A stretch of 13,398 nucleotides of DNA from Campylobacteraceae bacterium. Its GTDB lineage: Bacteria; Campylobacterota; Campylobacteria; Campylobacterales; Sulfurovaceae. Location: NCBI GenBank assembly GCA_027081065.1, contig JALWLW010000090.1, positions 1 to 13,398 on the forward strand. The letters run 5' to 3'. The notes beneath the pieces were generated by a model. That model did not search any database. It worked only from the letters and a program-made list of their open reading frames with translations, and was not told the DNA's origin. The translations under genes were made by a program, and so were the position numbers. Below are positions 1-7,374 of this stretch, piece by piece (positions within the stretch are counted from its first letter, which is position 1; the number at the start of each line of letters is the position of its first letter).

Positions 1-63
1 TAGTTCTAGGACTACTTTTGCTTTTTGTTCTGATGTGTAGGTTTGACCTTTTTTTCTTGCCAT
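1..63 (-). CDS. IS3-type transposase OrfA, N-terminal fragment
   Basis: Minus-strand reading frame that starts at the ATG complementary to 61-63 and leaves the window at its left edge, so only 21 residues are visible. They begin MARKKGQTYT and continue with an SEQKAKVVLEL stretch, which is the typical opening of the helix-turn-helix OrfA of IS3-family transposases (basic start, then the first helix of a Tnp_1/COG2963 domain). A strong AGGAG Shine-Dalgarno lies 5 bases upstream of the ATG, and a TATAAT (complement of 88-93) could be its -10 box. OrfA binds the element ends, and an OrfAB fusion made by frameshifting would supply the DDE catalytic domain; both would lie left of the window. The family call rests on 21 residues and could equally fit another helix-turn-helix transposase subunit. 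Confidence 0.6.
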   Translation of the reverse strand, partial: MARKKGQTYTSEQKAKVVLEL

Positions 64-185
64 TTTTTCTCCTAATATTCTGCTGTTATTATAGCTGGTT
101 TAGGAAATAAATTTATATATATTGTTGTTTAGTTTTTTCAGGGCATTATCGTCCGCGTAGACCGGTTTTCCCGATGTCAACATTA
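1..185 (-). mobile_element. Right part of an insertion sequence (end uncertain)
   Basis: The region contains the start of the OrfA-like gene and about 120 bases upstream of it, as expected for one end of an insertion sequence. In very AT-rich surroundings, 145-180 is noticeably GC-rich (it includes GTCCGCG and ACCGG), which is often true of IS terminal repeats. Read inward on the minus strand, a sequence beginning TGTTGACATCGGG (complement of about 171-183) would satisfy the TG...CA rule of IS3 ends. The matching inverted repeat and the target duplication would be outside the window, so the boundary at about 185 is a guess. Confidence 0.4.
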
Positions 186-236
186 ACTGGTATAAAATAA
201 AGTCTCTTATGGTTATAAAGTCTATAGAAAATAACA

Positions 237-398
237 CTACAAATCCACCACCTCACGCTCCAACTTCTCCAACGTTTCATAATTCTCTTTAGATTTTTTA
301 ACAGCCTCTTCAAATGCGAAGCCTAGCATTATGATCTTGTATAAGTTTGGTTTGTTTTTTCTCCAGTTTCTTAGGGGTATAATGTTCCCTTCTTTCAT
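237..398 (-). CDS. Small hypothetical ORF, 53 aa, coupled to wecB
   Basis: Minus-strand ORF whose ATG (398-396) overlaps the TGA of wecB as ATGA, the classic arrangement for translational coupling; it ends at TAG (239-237). The 53 residues start [20 protein letters not shown], then [12 protein letters not shown], and finish with a charged Lys/Glu-rich helix-forming tail. There is no signal peptide or membrane segment and I do not recognise a family. It sits between wecB and the insertion sequence, so it may be a genuine small partner of wecB or the remains of a larger polysaccharide gene rearranged when the element arrived. No separate Shine-Dalgarno is visible, so expression would depend on coupling. 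Confidence 0.4.
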   Translation of the reverse strand: MKEGNIIPLRNWRKNKPNLYKIIMLGFAFEEAVKKSKENYETLEKLEREVVDL

Positions 399-1552
399 AC
401 TTTTTTAGTAGTGCTGAAAAATTTAACAATTCTGTCACATGCTTTGCCATCCCCATAAGGATTATGTGCATTTGACATTTTTTTGTAAGCATCTTCATCT
501 TGTAATAAGATTGTTGCTTCTTTCTCAATTAAGGCTCTATTTGTTCCAACTAACTTTACCGTTCCAGCTTCAAGTGCTTCTGGTCGCTCTGTTGTATCTC
601 TCATAACAAGTACAGGTTTACCTAAAGAGGGGGCTTCTTCTTGGACACCACCTGAATCGGTAATAATAAAATAGGACTTATCCATCAAATAGATAAAGGA
701 CTCATATTGCAGGGGTGCAATAAGATAAATGTTAGGAATTTCTCCTAGTAGTTCCATGACAGGTTTTTGAACATTTGGATTTAGATGGACAGGATAAATA
801 ATGCTTAATTCAGGATTTTTAAGAGCAATATTTTTTAATGCTGTACAGATATTAATAAACCCCTCGCCATGATTTTCTCTTCTGTGTCCTGTTACTAAAA
901 TAAATTTTGAGTGATTAAGAGAAAAATTTTTATCATTAATTTGATTTTCAATATTTTTAATAATTAATTCTTTTAATTTTAGATTATTTTTAATTTTTTC
1001 CAATGCCAAGTAGAGTGCATCAATAACAGTATTACCTGTTACTAAAATAGTAGAAGCTTCTTTATTCTCTTTAAGTAAGTTTTTTTCACTGCTTAGGGTA
1101 GGGGCAAAATGATAATTAGCAAGGACTCCTGTTATTTGCCTATTTGCTTCTTCTGGCCAAGGAGAATAGATATCTCCTGTGCGTAAACCAGCCTCTACAT
1201 GAGCAACTTTAATTTGTTGATAAAAAGCTGCTAATGAAGTCGCTGAAGTTGTGCTTGTATCGCCATGTACAAAGACAATATCTGGATTAAAGTCAGAGAG
1301 TACAGTTTTCATTCCCAGTAAAACATTTGAAGTAACATCATATAAATCTTGACCTGGTTTCATAATATCTAAGTCATAATCAGGTTTGATGTTGAATAAA
1401 TTTAACACTTGGTCTAACATCTCTCTATGTTGTGCTGTTACACAAACTTTTAGTTGAAATTTATCCGAGTTAGCTTGAAAAGTTTTAACTAAAGGAGCCA
1501 TTTTAATTGCTTCTGGTCTTGTTCCAAAAACAATGAGTATTTTTTTTTGCAT
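395..1552 (-). CDS. wecB: UDP-N-acetylglucosamine 2-epimerase (non-hydrolysing)
   Basis: 385-residue cytoplasmic enzyme that interconverts UDP-GlcNAc and UDP-ManNAc, the first step toward ManNAc/ManNAcA in surface polysaccharides. The length is usual for the non-hydrolysing family and both Rossmann-like halves are complete. Visible motifs: N-terminal [12 protein letters not shown] (residues 9-20), VHGDTS with Asp98, HVEAGLR with Glu120, PWPEEANR (131-138, the second conserved acidic site), VTGHRREN with His223, and the UDP-binding [11 protein letters not shown] followed by TERPEA. Asp98, Glu120, Glu134 and His223 correspond by motif to the catalytic residues of E. coli WecB. The start is the ATG at 1552-1550; the Shine-Dalgarno is weak (TAGG). 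A long perfect inverted repeat ends 13 bases upstream of the start codon and would fold in the mRNA leader. No other polysaccharide gene is visible, only a small ORF coupled to its 3' end and an insertion sequence beyond. Confidence 0.95.
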   Translation of the reverse strand: MQKKILIVFGTRPEAIKMAPLVKTFQANSDKFQLKVCVTAQHREMLDQVLNLFNIKPDYDLDIMKPGQDLYDVTSNVLLGMKTVLSDFNPDIVFVHGDTSTTSATSLAAFYQQIKVAHVEAGLRTGDIYSPWPEEANRQITGVLANYHFAPTLSSEKNLLKENKEASTILVTGNTVIDALYLALEKIKNNLKLKELIIKNIENQINDKNFSLNHSKFILVTGHRRENHGEGFINICTALKNIALKNPELSIIYPVHLNPNVQKPVMELLGEIPNIYLIAPLQYESFIYLMDKSYFIITDSGGVQEEAPSLGKPVLVMRDTTERPEALEAGTVKLVGTNRALIEKEATILLQDEDAYKKMSNAHNPYGDGKACDRIVKFFSTTKKV

Positions 1553-1565
1553 AATTATAAACCTA

Positions 1566-1616
1566 TTTAATCTTTTTCACACATAATACAACATATTATG
1601 TGTGAAAAAGATTAAA
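1566..1616. repeat. Perfect inverted repeat, 23-bp arms, 5-nt loop
   Basis: Arms 1566-1588 and 1594-1616 are exact reverse complements, with loop CAACA (1589-1593). It lies in the divergent wecB/nrdB gap, 13 bases upstream of the wecB ATG and 48 bases before the proposed nrdB -35 box. Neither flank has the T-run of an intrinsic terminator and no gene reads toward it. As RNA it would form a long AT-rich hairpin directly before the wecB Shine-Dalgarno; as DNA the core CACACATAAT/ATTATGTGTG could be an operator for a dimeric regulator. Confidence 0.85.
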
Positions 1617-1664
1617 GCTCTTTATGGATTATTTAAAAATAAATTAATTACATTTAATAAAATT

Positions 1665-1694
1665 TTGAAGTATCTAAAGTTATTTTAGTATAAT
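1665..1694 (+). promoter_or_regulatory. Sigma-70 promoter for nrdB
   Basis: TTGAAG at 1665-1670 and a perfect TATAAT at 1689-1694, separated by 18 bases. This would start transcription near 1701, giving a leader of roughly 48 bases before nrdB. The region upstream is extremely AT-rich, as is common for Campylobacterota promoters. Confidence 0.6.
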
Positions 1695-1748
1695 CGCTTT
1701 CAGTATAAAAACAGCACTTTTTGCGTTTAAATCGAGGATTGAAAAAGA

Positions 1749-2768
1749 ATGAATAGAAAGACAATATATAACCCCGAATCAAAAGAAAGAACGTCTGAAC
1801 GTAAAATTTTTGGGGGAGACCCAACAGGAATTTTTGAGTTAAATGACATTAAGTATCAGTGGGCATATAACCTTTGGGAAGTGATGTTAAACAACACATG
1901 GTTTCCCAAAGAGGTTGACATGACCCAAGATGTGGGTGACTACAAACGTTTGACAGATGCTGAGAAGACAGCGTATGACAAAGTATTGGCTCAACTCATT
2001 TTTATGGACTCTTTACAAACTAATAACATTATGGACAACATTAACCCCTATATTACAGCTCCTGAGGTGAACCTAATACTTGTTAGACAGTCATTTGAAG
2101 AGGCTTTACATGCTCAATCTTATGCTGTTATGGTTGACACTATTTCACAAAACTCAGATGAGATTTATGGGCTTTGGCGAAATGATATGATGCTTAAAAC
2201 TAAAAATGATGCCATTGCTAAAGTTTATCAAGAGTTAAGTGACAACCCCTCTGACAAGAATATTGTCAAGGCGATGTTTGCCAATCAGATTTTGGAGGGC
2301 ATCTACTTCTACTCGGGCTTTACTTACATTTATACTTTAGCACGTGCTGGAAAGATGCTGGGTTCAGCACAGATGATTCGTTTTATTCAGCGTGATGAAG
2401 TAACACACTTAGCTCTTTTTCAAAATATGATTCGTACGGTTAAAAGAGAGAACCCCAAGTTTTTTACTAAAGAGTTTAATGATGAAATTTATAAGATGTT
2501 CAAAGAAGCTGTAGCACTTGAAGTAAGCTGGGGTAAGTATATTACTGGTGGGCAAATTTTAGGGTTAACTGACAATATTATTGAACAATATATTCAATAT
2601 TTAGCTGATGAAAGACTACGTTCAATTGGTATGGAAAAGATTTATAATGTGGAACATCCTATTAAATGGGCTGATGATTTTGCTAAGTTTAATGACCAAA
2701 AGACAAACTTCTTTGAAGGTAATGTAACAAACTACTCTAAAGGCTCTTTAGACTTGGATGACTTTTAA
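1749..2768 (+). CDS. nrdB: Class Ia ribonucleotide reductase, beta subunit
   Basis: 339-residue small subunit of aerobic ribonucleotide reductase. It houses the di-iron/tyrosyl radical cofactor that NrdA uses to reduce ribonucleoside diphosphates for DNA synthesis. By alignment of motifs with E. coli NrdB the iron ligands are Asp87 (in MDSLQ), Glu118 and His121 (EEALHAQSY), Glu183 (QILEGIYFY), Glu217 and His220 (RDEVTH). The radical tyrosine is Tyr125, present in its usual place four residues after His121, so this is a tyrosyl-radical enzyme and not a Phe-containing class Ic form. The C-terminal tail ends GSLDLDDF, the acidic/aromatic tail that docks on NrdA. ATG at 1749 is preceded by GAGG about 12 bases upstream. 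The nrdA gene is not adjacent; the next gene begins 5 bases after the stop and is probably cotranscribed. Confidence 0.97.
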   Translation: MNRKTIYNPESKERTSERKIFGGDPTGIFELNDIKYQWAYNLWEVMLNNTWFPKEVDMTQDVGDYKRLTDAEKTAYDKVLAQLIFMDSLQTNNIMDNINPYITAPEVNLILVRQSFEEALHAQSYAVMVDTISQNSDEIYGLWRNDMMLKTKNDAIAKVYQELSDNPSDKNIVKAMFANQILEGIYFYSGFTYIYTLARAGKMLGSAQMIRFIQRDEVTHLALFQNMIRTVKRENPKFFTKEFNDEIYKMFKEAVALEVSWGKYITGGQILGLTDNIIEQYIQYLADERLRSIGMEKIYNVEHPIKWADDFAKFNDQKTNFFEGNVTNYSKGSLDLDDF

Positions 2769-2773
2769 GCCTT

Positions 2774-3511
2774 ATGGCAAAGTATACTTCAGATAATGGT
2801 GACTTTTTGGTCGCCACTTTGCAAAATAAAACACTTGATACTTACGAAGAAAATCTTAATTATTTACTTGACTACATTAAAAGCACTAAATCAGATTTAA
2901 TTTTAGCTCCAGAGTTGTGTTTGACTAACTTTGACTATGAACATTTTGAAGAAACTGCTGCTTTTTATGAAAAAGCTTTACTTAAACTGTTGGCTGTGGT
3001 AGATACTAAAATTTTGGTTTTGACAATGACAATAAAAGAAGATAATAATTTTTTTAATAGAGCTGTTGTAATCTATAAACATAAAATAGCACATAAACAA
3101 GATAAACATAAACTTTTTAAACTAGGAAATGAAGAGAAATATTTTCAAGCTGGAAATGTAGATAAAATTCTCTCTTTTAAAATCAATAATATAAAGTATG
3201 CCATATTAATTTGTTTTGAACTTCGTTTTAAAGAGCTTTGGAAGCAAGTTGAAGGTGCTGATGTTGTGCTTGTTCCTGCACGTTGGGGAAAGAGTAGAAG
3301 AGAACATTTAGAAACACTTTCCCGTGCCTTAGCTATTATGAATCAATGTTTTGTTGTTGTAAGTAATTCAGCTGACGATGACATGGCAAAAGCTTCAGCG
3401 ATCATCTCCCCATGGGGAGATATTGTTGCCAATGAAACTTTAGAAGTTATAGAGCAGAAGATAGATTTTAAAGATATTCAAAGAATACGTCGTTTAATTA
3501 TTATGGAATAA
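2774..3511 (+). CDS. Carbon-nitrogen hydrolase (nitrilase superfamily)
   Basis: 245-residue cytoplasmic protein of the CN-hydrolase fold. The catalytic triad can be placed by motif: Glu47 in LILAPELCL, Lys111 in KQDKHKLF, and nucleophile Cys147 in ILICFELRF followed by KELW. The downstream VLVPARWG and SNSA blocks and the ISPWGDI strand near the C-terminus are also typical. These enzymes hydrolyse amides or nitriles such as omega-amidase substrates, N-carbamoyl compounds or deaminated glutathione; the substrate cannot be read from the sequence. The protein is slightly shorter than many members (260-280 residues). ATG at 2774 lies 5 bases after the nrdB stop with a poor Shine-Dalgarno, suggesting translation coupled to nrdB. 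Its 3' end overlaps the convergent TPR gene by 11 bp, with no terminator between them. Confidence 0.9.
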   Translation: MAKYTSDNGDFLVATLQNKTLDTYEENLNYLLDYIKSTKSDLILAPELCLTNFDYEHFEETAAFYEKALLKLLAVVDTKILVLTMTIKEDNNFFNRAVVIYKHKIAHKQDKHKLFKLGNEEKYFQAGNVDKILSFKINNIKYAILICFELRFKELWKQVEGADVVLVPARWGKSRREHLETLSRALAIMNQCFVVVSNSADDDMAKASAIISPWGDIVANETLEVIEQKIDFKDIQRIRRLIIME

Positions 3512-4262
3512 AAGTACTCTCTTTTTCTGTAATATGAATATCATCTAAATTAATTTGTTCTTCTTGGACAATATAACTGGCATATTTTTTTGCTTCTTCA
3601 TAGTTCCCTATAGCAAAGTAAAGTTGGGCAATATTTTTATAATTGTTTTGTGTTACTTCATGCTCTTTTCCAAAAATTTTTTGATTTAATGCTAAGGCTG
3701 ATTGATGATATTTTATTGCTTGAGTACTGTTTCCTCGTAACTCTTCTAGAACAGCTAAATTTGTATAAGAAATAGCTGTATCAATTTTCTCTTTTTCAAT
3801 AATATTTTTTTTAATTTGTATGGTATCAGAAGTCAAATCTATGGCTTTATCAAGGTTTCCCATTTTAGCATAGAGTGTTCCTAAGTTATTGTAGCTCTCA
3901 GCTGTTTTACTATCTCTTTGTCCTAAAAATTTTTTACGTATCTGTAATGCTTTTGTTAAATAGGCTAAAGATTTTTTATACTCTTTAGTTTGTTTATAAA
4001 TAAGACCAAGATTATTGTAAGAGGTAGCAGTACTTAAATCTTCTGTACCTAGAATATCTTCTTTAATCGCTATAGATTTTTGATAAAATCTAATTGCTTC
4101 TTTATAATCACCCCTTTTGTAAGCATCTACTCCTTGATTATTTAAAATATTTGCTTCTCTTAATATTGTCTCTTTCTTTGTGCCATTATATAGAGGGAAG
4201 TTATGGGAACTACAAGCTAAAAAGAGTAGAGACGTAAAAAGAAGTATAATAATTTGTTTCAT
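3501..4262 (-). CDS. TPR-repeat lipoprotein
   Basis: 253-residue predicted lipoprotein on the minus strand. I place the start at the ATG complementary to 4260-4262 because it has an AGAGGA Shine-Dalgarno and begins a clean type II signal peptide: MKQIIILLF, then LLFLAC with the lipidated Cys at residue 17. The in-frame ATG 66 bases further upstream would add a stretch that spoils the signal. The mature part holds about five tetratricopeptide repeats of the 42-residue kinesin-light-chain/TPR_12 kind, with recurring SYNNLGLIY / SYNNLGTLY / SYTNLAVLE / NYKNIAQLY helices and LG..(D/H) turns. Such repeats bind protein partners; none is indicated here. It ends with 11 bases overlapping the convergent hydrolase gene. 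It is divergently arranged with pcm. Confidence 0.85.
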   Translation of the reverse strand: MKQIIILLFTSLLFLACSSHNFPLYNGTKKETILREANILNNQGVDAYKRGDYKEAIRFYQKSIAIKEDILGTEDLSTATSYNNLGLIYKQTKEYKKSLAYLTKALQIRKKFLGQRDSKTAESYNNLGTLYAKMGNLDKAIDLTSDTIQIKKNIIEKEKIDTAISYTNLAVLEELRGNSTQAIKYHQSALALNQKIFGKEHEVTQNNYKNIAQLYFAIGNYEEAKKYASYIVQEEQINLDDIHITEKESTFIP

Positions 4263-4292
4263 ATAGATATCCTCTTGGAATTGATAGTTAAA

Positions 4293-4298
4293 ATTATA
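4293..4298 (-). promoter_or_regulatory. -10 box for the TPR lipoprotein gene
   Basis: The complement of 4293-4298 is a perfect TATAAT, preceded by TTG, about 31 bases upstream of the chosen ATG. No convincing -35 hexamer is visible, which is common in this group. Its position supports the shorter start of the TPR gene, because the longer ORF would begin upstream of this promoter. Confidence 0.45.
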
Positions 4299-4369
4299 CA
4301 ATAGCATATTGAAAGTAGATTTTATCACTATTTTACTATAAAATAATATATTTTATTTAATATAAATTA

Positions 4370-4393
4370 TCTTTAACTTTTAATAGTTAAAGA
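4370..4393. repeat. Short inverted repeat between TPR gene and pcm
   Basis: Arms TCTTTAACT (4370-4378) and AGTTAAAGA (4385-4393) with a 6-base loop, in the 211-bp divergent intergenic region. It could be an operator or merely a chance AT-rich palindrome. No T-run makes a terminator of it. Confidence 0.4.
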
Positions 4394-4473
4394 AACTTAG
4401 TTCTTGATAAGATTATTTAATCACATTTTAGATAAAATTTTTAAAAGAATTTTAGGTAAGTGGTGAGCATAAA

Positions 4474-5106
4474 TTGACAACAGAGATGAAACAATTGCTA
4501 ATGGTAGAAGAGATAGAAGAGAATTTTACACTCTATAGCCATGTTAGAGAAGCATTTTTAGAAGTCAATCGTGAGCAATTTGTACCTAAAGGTTTTGGAC
4601 AGATGGCTTTCAAGTTAGATGCTTTACCTATGCAACAAAATCAATGGATTTCTTCTCCTTTAACGGTAGCTAAAATGACACAATATTTAGAACTTAAAGG
4701 TGTGGATTCTATTTTAGAAATTGGTTGTGGTTCTGGTTATCAAGCAGCTATACTTTCTAAGCTTTGTCGTCGTGTTTTTACGATTGAACGTATTGATTCT
4801 TTACTTAAAGAAGCAAAAGAACGTTTTCGTGCAGAAAAAATTACTAATATTTTTACCCGTTTTGATGATGGTCAACGAGGTTGGAAAGCTTATGCACCAT
4901 ATGAGCGAATACTTTTTTCTGCAACAGCTAAAGAAGTGCCTAAGATACTTTTTGAGCAATTAGCTGAAGGGGGAATTTTATTAGCACCAATAGAAAATGG
5001 TGATCTTCAAATTCTTACACGATATATTAAACGTGATGGTAAAATTTCTTCAGAAGTTATTGAGCCTTGTCTTTTTGTGCCTATTGTTGATGGTCGTATC
5101 AAATAA
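4474..5106 (+). CDS. pcm: Protein-L-isoaspartate O-methyltransferase
   Basis: 210-residue cytoplasmic repair enzyme that methylates isoaspartyl residues in aged proteins with S-adenosylmethionine, allowing their return to normal aspartate. Motifs: the family signature WISSPLTVAKM (58-68), in which Ser60 occupies the conserved serine; SAM-binding motif I LEIGCGSGYQ (81-90); VFTIERID for the ribose-binding acidic strand; DDGQRGW; and APYERILFSATAKEVP leading to QLAEGGILLAPI. The start is TTG at 4474, preceded by GGTGAG at 4462-4467. The ATG at 4486 has no usable Shine-Dalgarno and would trim the N-terminal helix. The length is normal for bacterial Pcm. A possible -10 TAAAAT (4433-4438) lies upstream, but the promoter is not clear. 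It stands alone, with a separate promoter before the next gene. Confidence 0.95.
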   Translation: MTTEMKQLLMVEEIEENFTLYSHVREAFLEVNREQFVPKGFGQMAFKLDALPMQQNQWISSPLTVAKMTQYLELKGVDSILEIGCGSGYQAAILSKLCRRVFTIERIDSLLKEAKERFRAEKITNIFTRFDDGQRGWKAYAPYERILFSATAKEVPKILFEQLAEGGILLAPIENGDLQILTRYIKRDGKISSEVIEPCLFVPIVDGRIK

Positions 5107-5146
5107 CTTTTTAACTTGAGTTAACAAACGGTTCACATTAAAACGC

Positions 5147-5152
5147 TATAAT
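5147..5152 (+). promoter_or_regulatory. -10 box for the LolA-like/DUF1302 operon
   Basis: Perfect TATAAT at 5147-5152, 30 bases upstream of the LolA-like ATG, in the 75-bp gap after pcm. A -35 is weak (TTAACA at 5121-5126 is 20 bases away). An AAAAGGA Shine-Dalgarno (5167-5173) follows with 8-base spacing. Confidence 0.55.
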
Positions 5153-5181
5153 CTTTACATAGCTACAAAAGGACACACAAT

Positions 5182-5982
5182 ATGAAAGCAAAAAAATTAC
5201 TATTTTTACTAAGTGTAAGTGCAACTTTATTAAGTTCAAATGCCATCGCAGATGATGCCAATGCAAGAGCCATTATGGAAAAGGTAGATGCACGTGACGA
5301 TGGAACAACATTAGAGCAAGATATGCTCATGGTACTTATTGATAAAAATGGAAATGAGCGTACGCGTGACTTGAAATCGTATGGGAAAGATTTTGGAAAA
5401 GATGAGCATCGAACACTTTTCTTTAAAAGCCCAGCTGATGTTAAAAATACAGCTTTTTTAACCTATGATTATGATGACCCTGCAAAAGATGATGACCAAT
5501 GGTTATATTTACCTGCACTTAAAAAGGTAAAGCGTATTCCCTCTACTGATAAAAGTTCAAGTTTTATGGGTTCGGATTTTTCATATTTTGATATGACTGA
5601 CCGTGATTTGGAAGATTATGATTTTAAAATTTTAAAAGAAACTAAAGTTCGTGGGCATGATGCTTGGATGATTGAGTCAACACCACGAAACCAACAAGTT
5701 ATTGATGAGTCAGGGTATGAGAAAACCATTGCCATTGTAAGAAAAGACAACTATATGGTTGTTCGTGCCATTAATTTTTTGACCAATGGAAAGAAAAAGT
5801 ATTTAGACCTTAAAAAGATTCATGAAGAGAATGGTATTTGGCTTGTAGATGAGATGACCATGACCACTAAAAAAGGTAAAAGTACTTTACATAAAACGAC
5901 ATTAAGTTTTTCAAACATGACACTTAACTCGACCATTGATGATAATGTCTTTACAACCAGAAGACTTGAAAAAGGACTATAA
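5182..5982 (+). CDS. LolA-like periplasmic outer-membrane lipoprotein-sorting protein
   Basis: 266-residue exported protein. It has an N-terminal signal peptide (MKAKK, hydrophobic core, AIA before Asp24), so the mature protein is periplasmic. The body matches the LolA-like family annotated as 'outer membrane lipoprotein-sorting protein' (PF17131 type). Marks are FFKSPADVKNTAFL (80-93), DQWLYLPALKKVKRI (105-119), the glycine/serine loop SSSFMGSDFSYFDM (125-138) and DYDFKIL. This fold forms a half-barrel with a hydrophobic cavity that carries lipids or lipid-like cargo across the periplasm. It is distinct from housekeeping LolA. Genes of this family commonly pair with a DUF1302-type barrel and an RND/MMPL inner-membrane exporter. 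Here the barrel is the next gene (stop and start overlap as TAATG), but no exporter gene is in the window. The cargo is unknown. Confidence 0.85.
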   Translation: MKAKKLLFLLSVSATLLSSNAIADDANARAIMEKVDARDDGTTLEQDMLMVLIDKNGNERTRDLKSYGKDFGKDEHRTLFFKSPADVKNTAFLTYDYDDPAKDDDQWLYLPALKKVKRIPSTDKSSSFMGSDFSYFDMTDRDLEDYDFKILKETKVRGHDAWMIESTPRNQQVIDESGYEKTIAIVRKDNYMVVRAINFLTNGKKKYLDLKKIHEENGIWLVDEMTMTTKKGKSTLHKTTLSFSNMTLNSTIDDNVFTTRRLEKGL

Positions 5983-7337
5983 TGTCTAGAGTTTTTCTCT
6001 CTTCTTTACTTGTAATCAGTTTTTTAAATGCAGAAAGTATTGATGAAGCTTTAGAAGGGTTTGATGATGAACCAACGCAAAGTACGCAAACTGTTAAAAA
6101 TGAAGATGACATTATGGATGGTTTTGATGATGAGGTTGTAAAACCTAAAAAAATTCAAAAAGAACCTTCTGCTTTAGCCGACTTTACAGGTAGGGTTACA
6201 GAACAAACTACGTATTCTTATGCTGATGAAACTCCTCATGATAATTTTTCATCGTTAAAGTCATCTTTACTTTTGGACTATGAACATAAGTTTGATAATG
6301 GCTTTAAAGTTAAGACCAATGCCAAAGCTTATTATGATGCAATTTACAGTTTACGAGGGCGTAAAAAATATTCTAAAGATGAACTTGATGAGTTAGAGAG
6401 TGAAGTTCGATTATTTGATGCTTATGTAGAGGGGTCTTTAACCGATAATCTTGATATGAAACTGGGTCGTCAAGTGGTGGTATGGGGGAGGTCTGATACC
6501 ATTCGTATCACTGATGTACTAAACCCTTTAGATAACCGTCGTCCAGGCATGGTTGACATTGAAAATTTACGTCTACCTGTGGGTATACTAAAGTTTGACT
6601 ACTATGTAGGAGATTGGCGTATTACTCCTATGGCTGTGGTGGAACAACAATTTTCTATAAATCCTCCAGCTGGTTCTACTTTTAATACTTCGCTCAATTC
6701 TTTGCCAAGTGATGAAGAGTATTCTGATGTAACACCTGCTATTAGTATAGGAGGAGAGTTTTCAGGATGGGATGTAAATTTTTATGCTGCTAATCTTCGT
6801 GATGATGCTGGATATTTTTCTAATGGAAAACGACAACACGATAAAGTTAAAATGTTGGGTACAGCGTTAAATGTATTAAGTGGTTCATGGTTACTCAAAT
6901 CTGAATTGGCACATTTTGATGGTTTAAAATACAGTACAACAGGTTCTAAAGCGTTTAAACGAACAGATGGACTCATAGGCGTGGAATATAACGGAATAGC
7001 AGACACACTCATTGCATATGATGTCTCTTTACGAAAAGTACATGGTTATGAACAAGCATTAGCCAATAATCCTTTAGAGATTCAAGAAAGTACTTATCAA
7101 CATGCTTTTCGGATAAGTTCAGATTTTATGAATGCGACGATTAAAGGCAATTATCTTATTTCTCTTTTTGGTGAGAGTTTAGATGAAGGTGGATTTCAAC
7201 GTGCATGGCTAAAATATGACATTTCAGATGGTGTTTTTGCCAATATTGGTTTAGTAGATTATATAGGTGGTTCACGTCGTTTTGATGCTGTTGCTAACAA
7301 TGATATGTTTTTTGCTGATGTGAGTTATAGTTTTTAA
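5982..7337 (+). CDS. DUF1302-type outer-membrane beta-barrel protein
   Basis: 451-residue protein with a signal peptide (cleavage likely after Ala17, FLNA-ES). An acidic linker of about 40 residues contains GFDDE twice (26-30 and 47-51). The remainder is a beta-barrel rich in alternating aromatic/polar strands ending VSYSF, with the terminal Phe typical of outer-membrane proteins. The family signature is clear: LGRQVVVWGRSDTIRITDVL followed by NPLDNRR, as in DUF1302 / porin-like barrels. The ATG overlaps the stop of the LolA-like gene by one base, with AAAGGA 5 to 6 bases upstream, so the two are translated together. By family precedent it is the outer-membrane partner of the LolA-like carrier. 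It could act as a channel or receptor for a hydrophobic cargo, but that is inferred. Confidence 0.85.
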   Translation: MSRVFLSSLLVISFLNAESIDEALEGFDDEPTQSTQTVKNEDDIMDGFDDEVVKPKKIQKEPSALADFTGRVTEQTTYSYADETPHDNFSSLKSSLLLDYEHKFDNGFKVKTNAKAYYDAIYSLRGRKKYSKDELDELESEVRLFDAYVEGSLTDNLDMKLGRQVVVWGRSDTIRITDVLNPLDNRRPGMVDIENLRLPVGILKFDYYVGDWRITPMAVVEQQFSINPPAGSTFNTSLNSLPSDEEYSDVTPAISIGGEFSGWDVNFYAANLRDDAGYFSNGKRQHDKVKMLGTALNVLSGSWLLKSELAHFDGLKYSTTGSKAFKRTDGLIGVEYNGIADTLIAYDVSLRKVHGYEQALANNPLEIQESTYQHAFRISSDFMNATIKGNYLISLFGESLDEGGFQRAWLKYDISDGVFANIGLVDYIGGSRRFDAVANNDMFFADVSYSF

Positions 7338-7374
7338 AGTTTTAACAAGTTATCATTATGCTTAAAGGGAAAAA

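Noticed and set aside
310..528. 72-codon minus-strand ORF overlapping the wecB 3' end
   Set aside because: It lies in a different frame over conserved wecB sequence, has Lys/His-rich composition and no ribosome binding site. The ATGA-coupled 53-codon frame is the better candidate for this stretch.
1566..1616. Intrinsic terminator at the long palindrome
   Set aside because: No T-run on either side, an AT-rich stem, and both neighbouring genes point away from it.
4260..4328. Longer start for the TPR lipoprotein (ATG at 4328)
   Set aside because: It would begin upstream of the likely -10 box and place 22 residues before a textbook lipoprotein signal peptide. The inner ATG at 4262 has a strong Shine-Dalgarno.
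4721..4963. 80-codon plus-strand ORF inside pcm
   Set aside because: Out-of-frame shadow over the SAM-binding core of pcm, with Val/Leu/Phe-rich composition and no independent signals.
6782..7012. 76-codon minus-strand ORF inside the DUF1302 barrel gene
   Set aside because: Antisense shadow of a clear beta-barrel coding region, with no Shine-Dalgarno or family resemblance.
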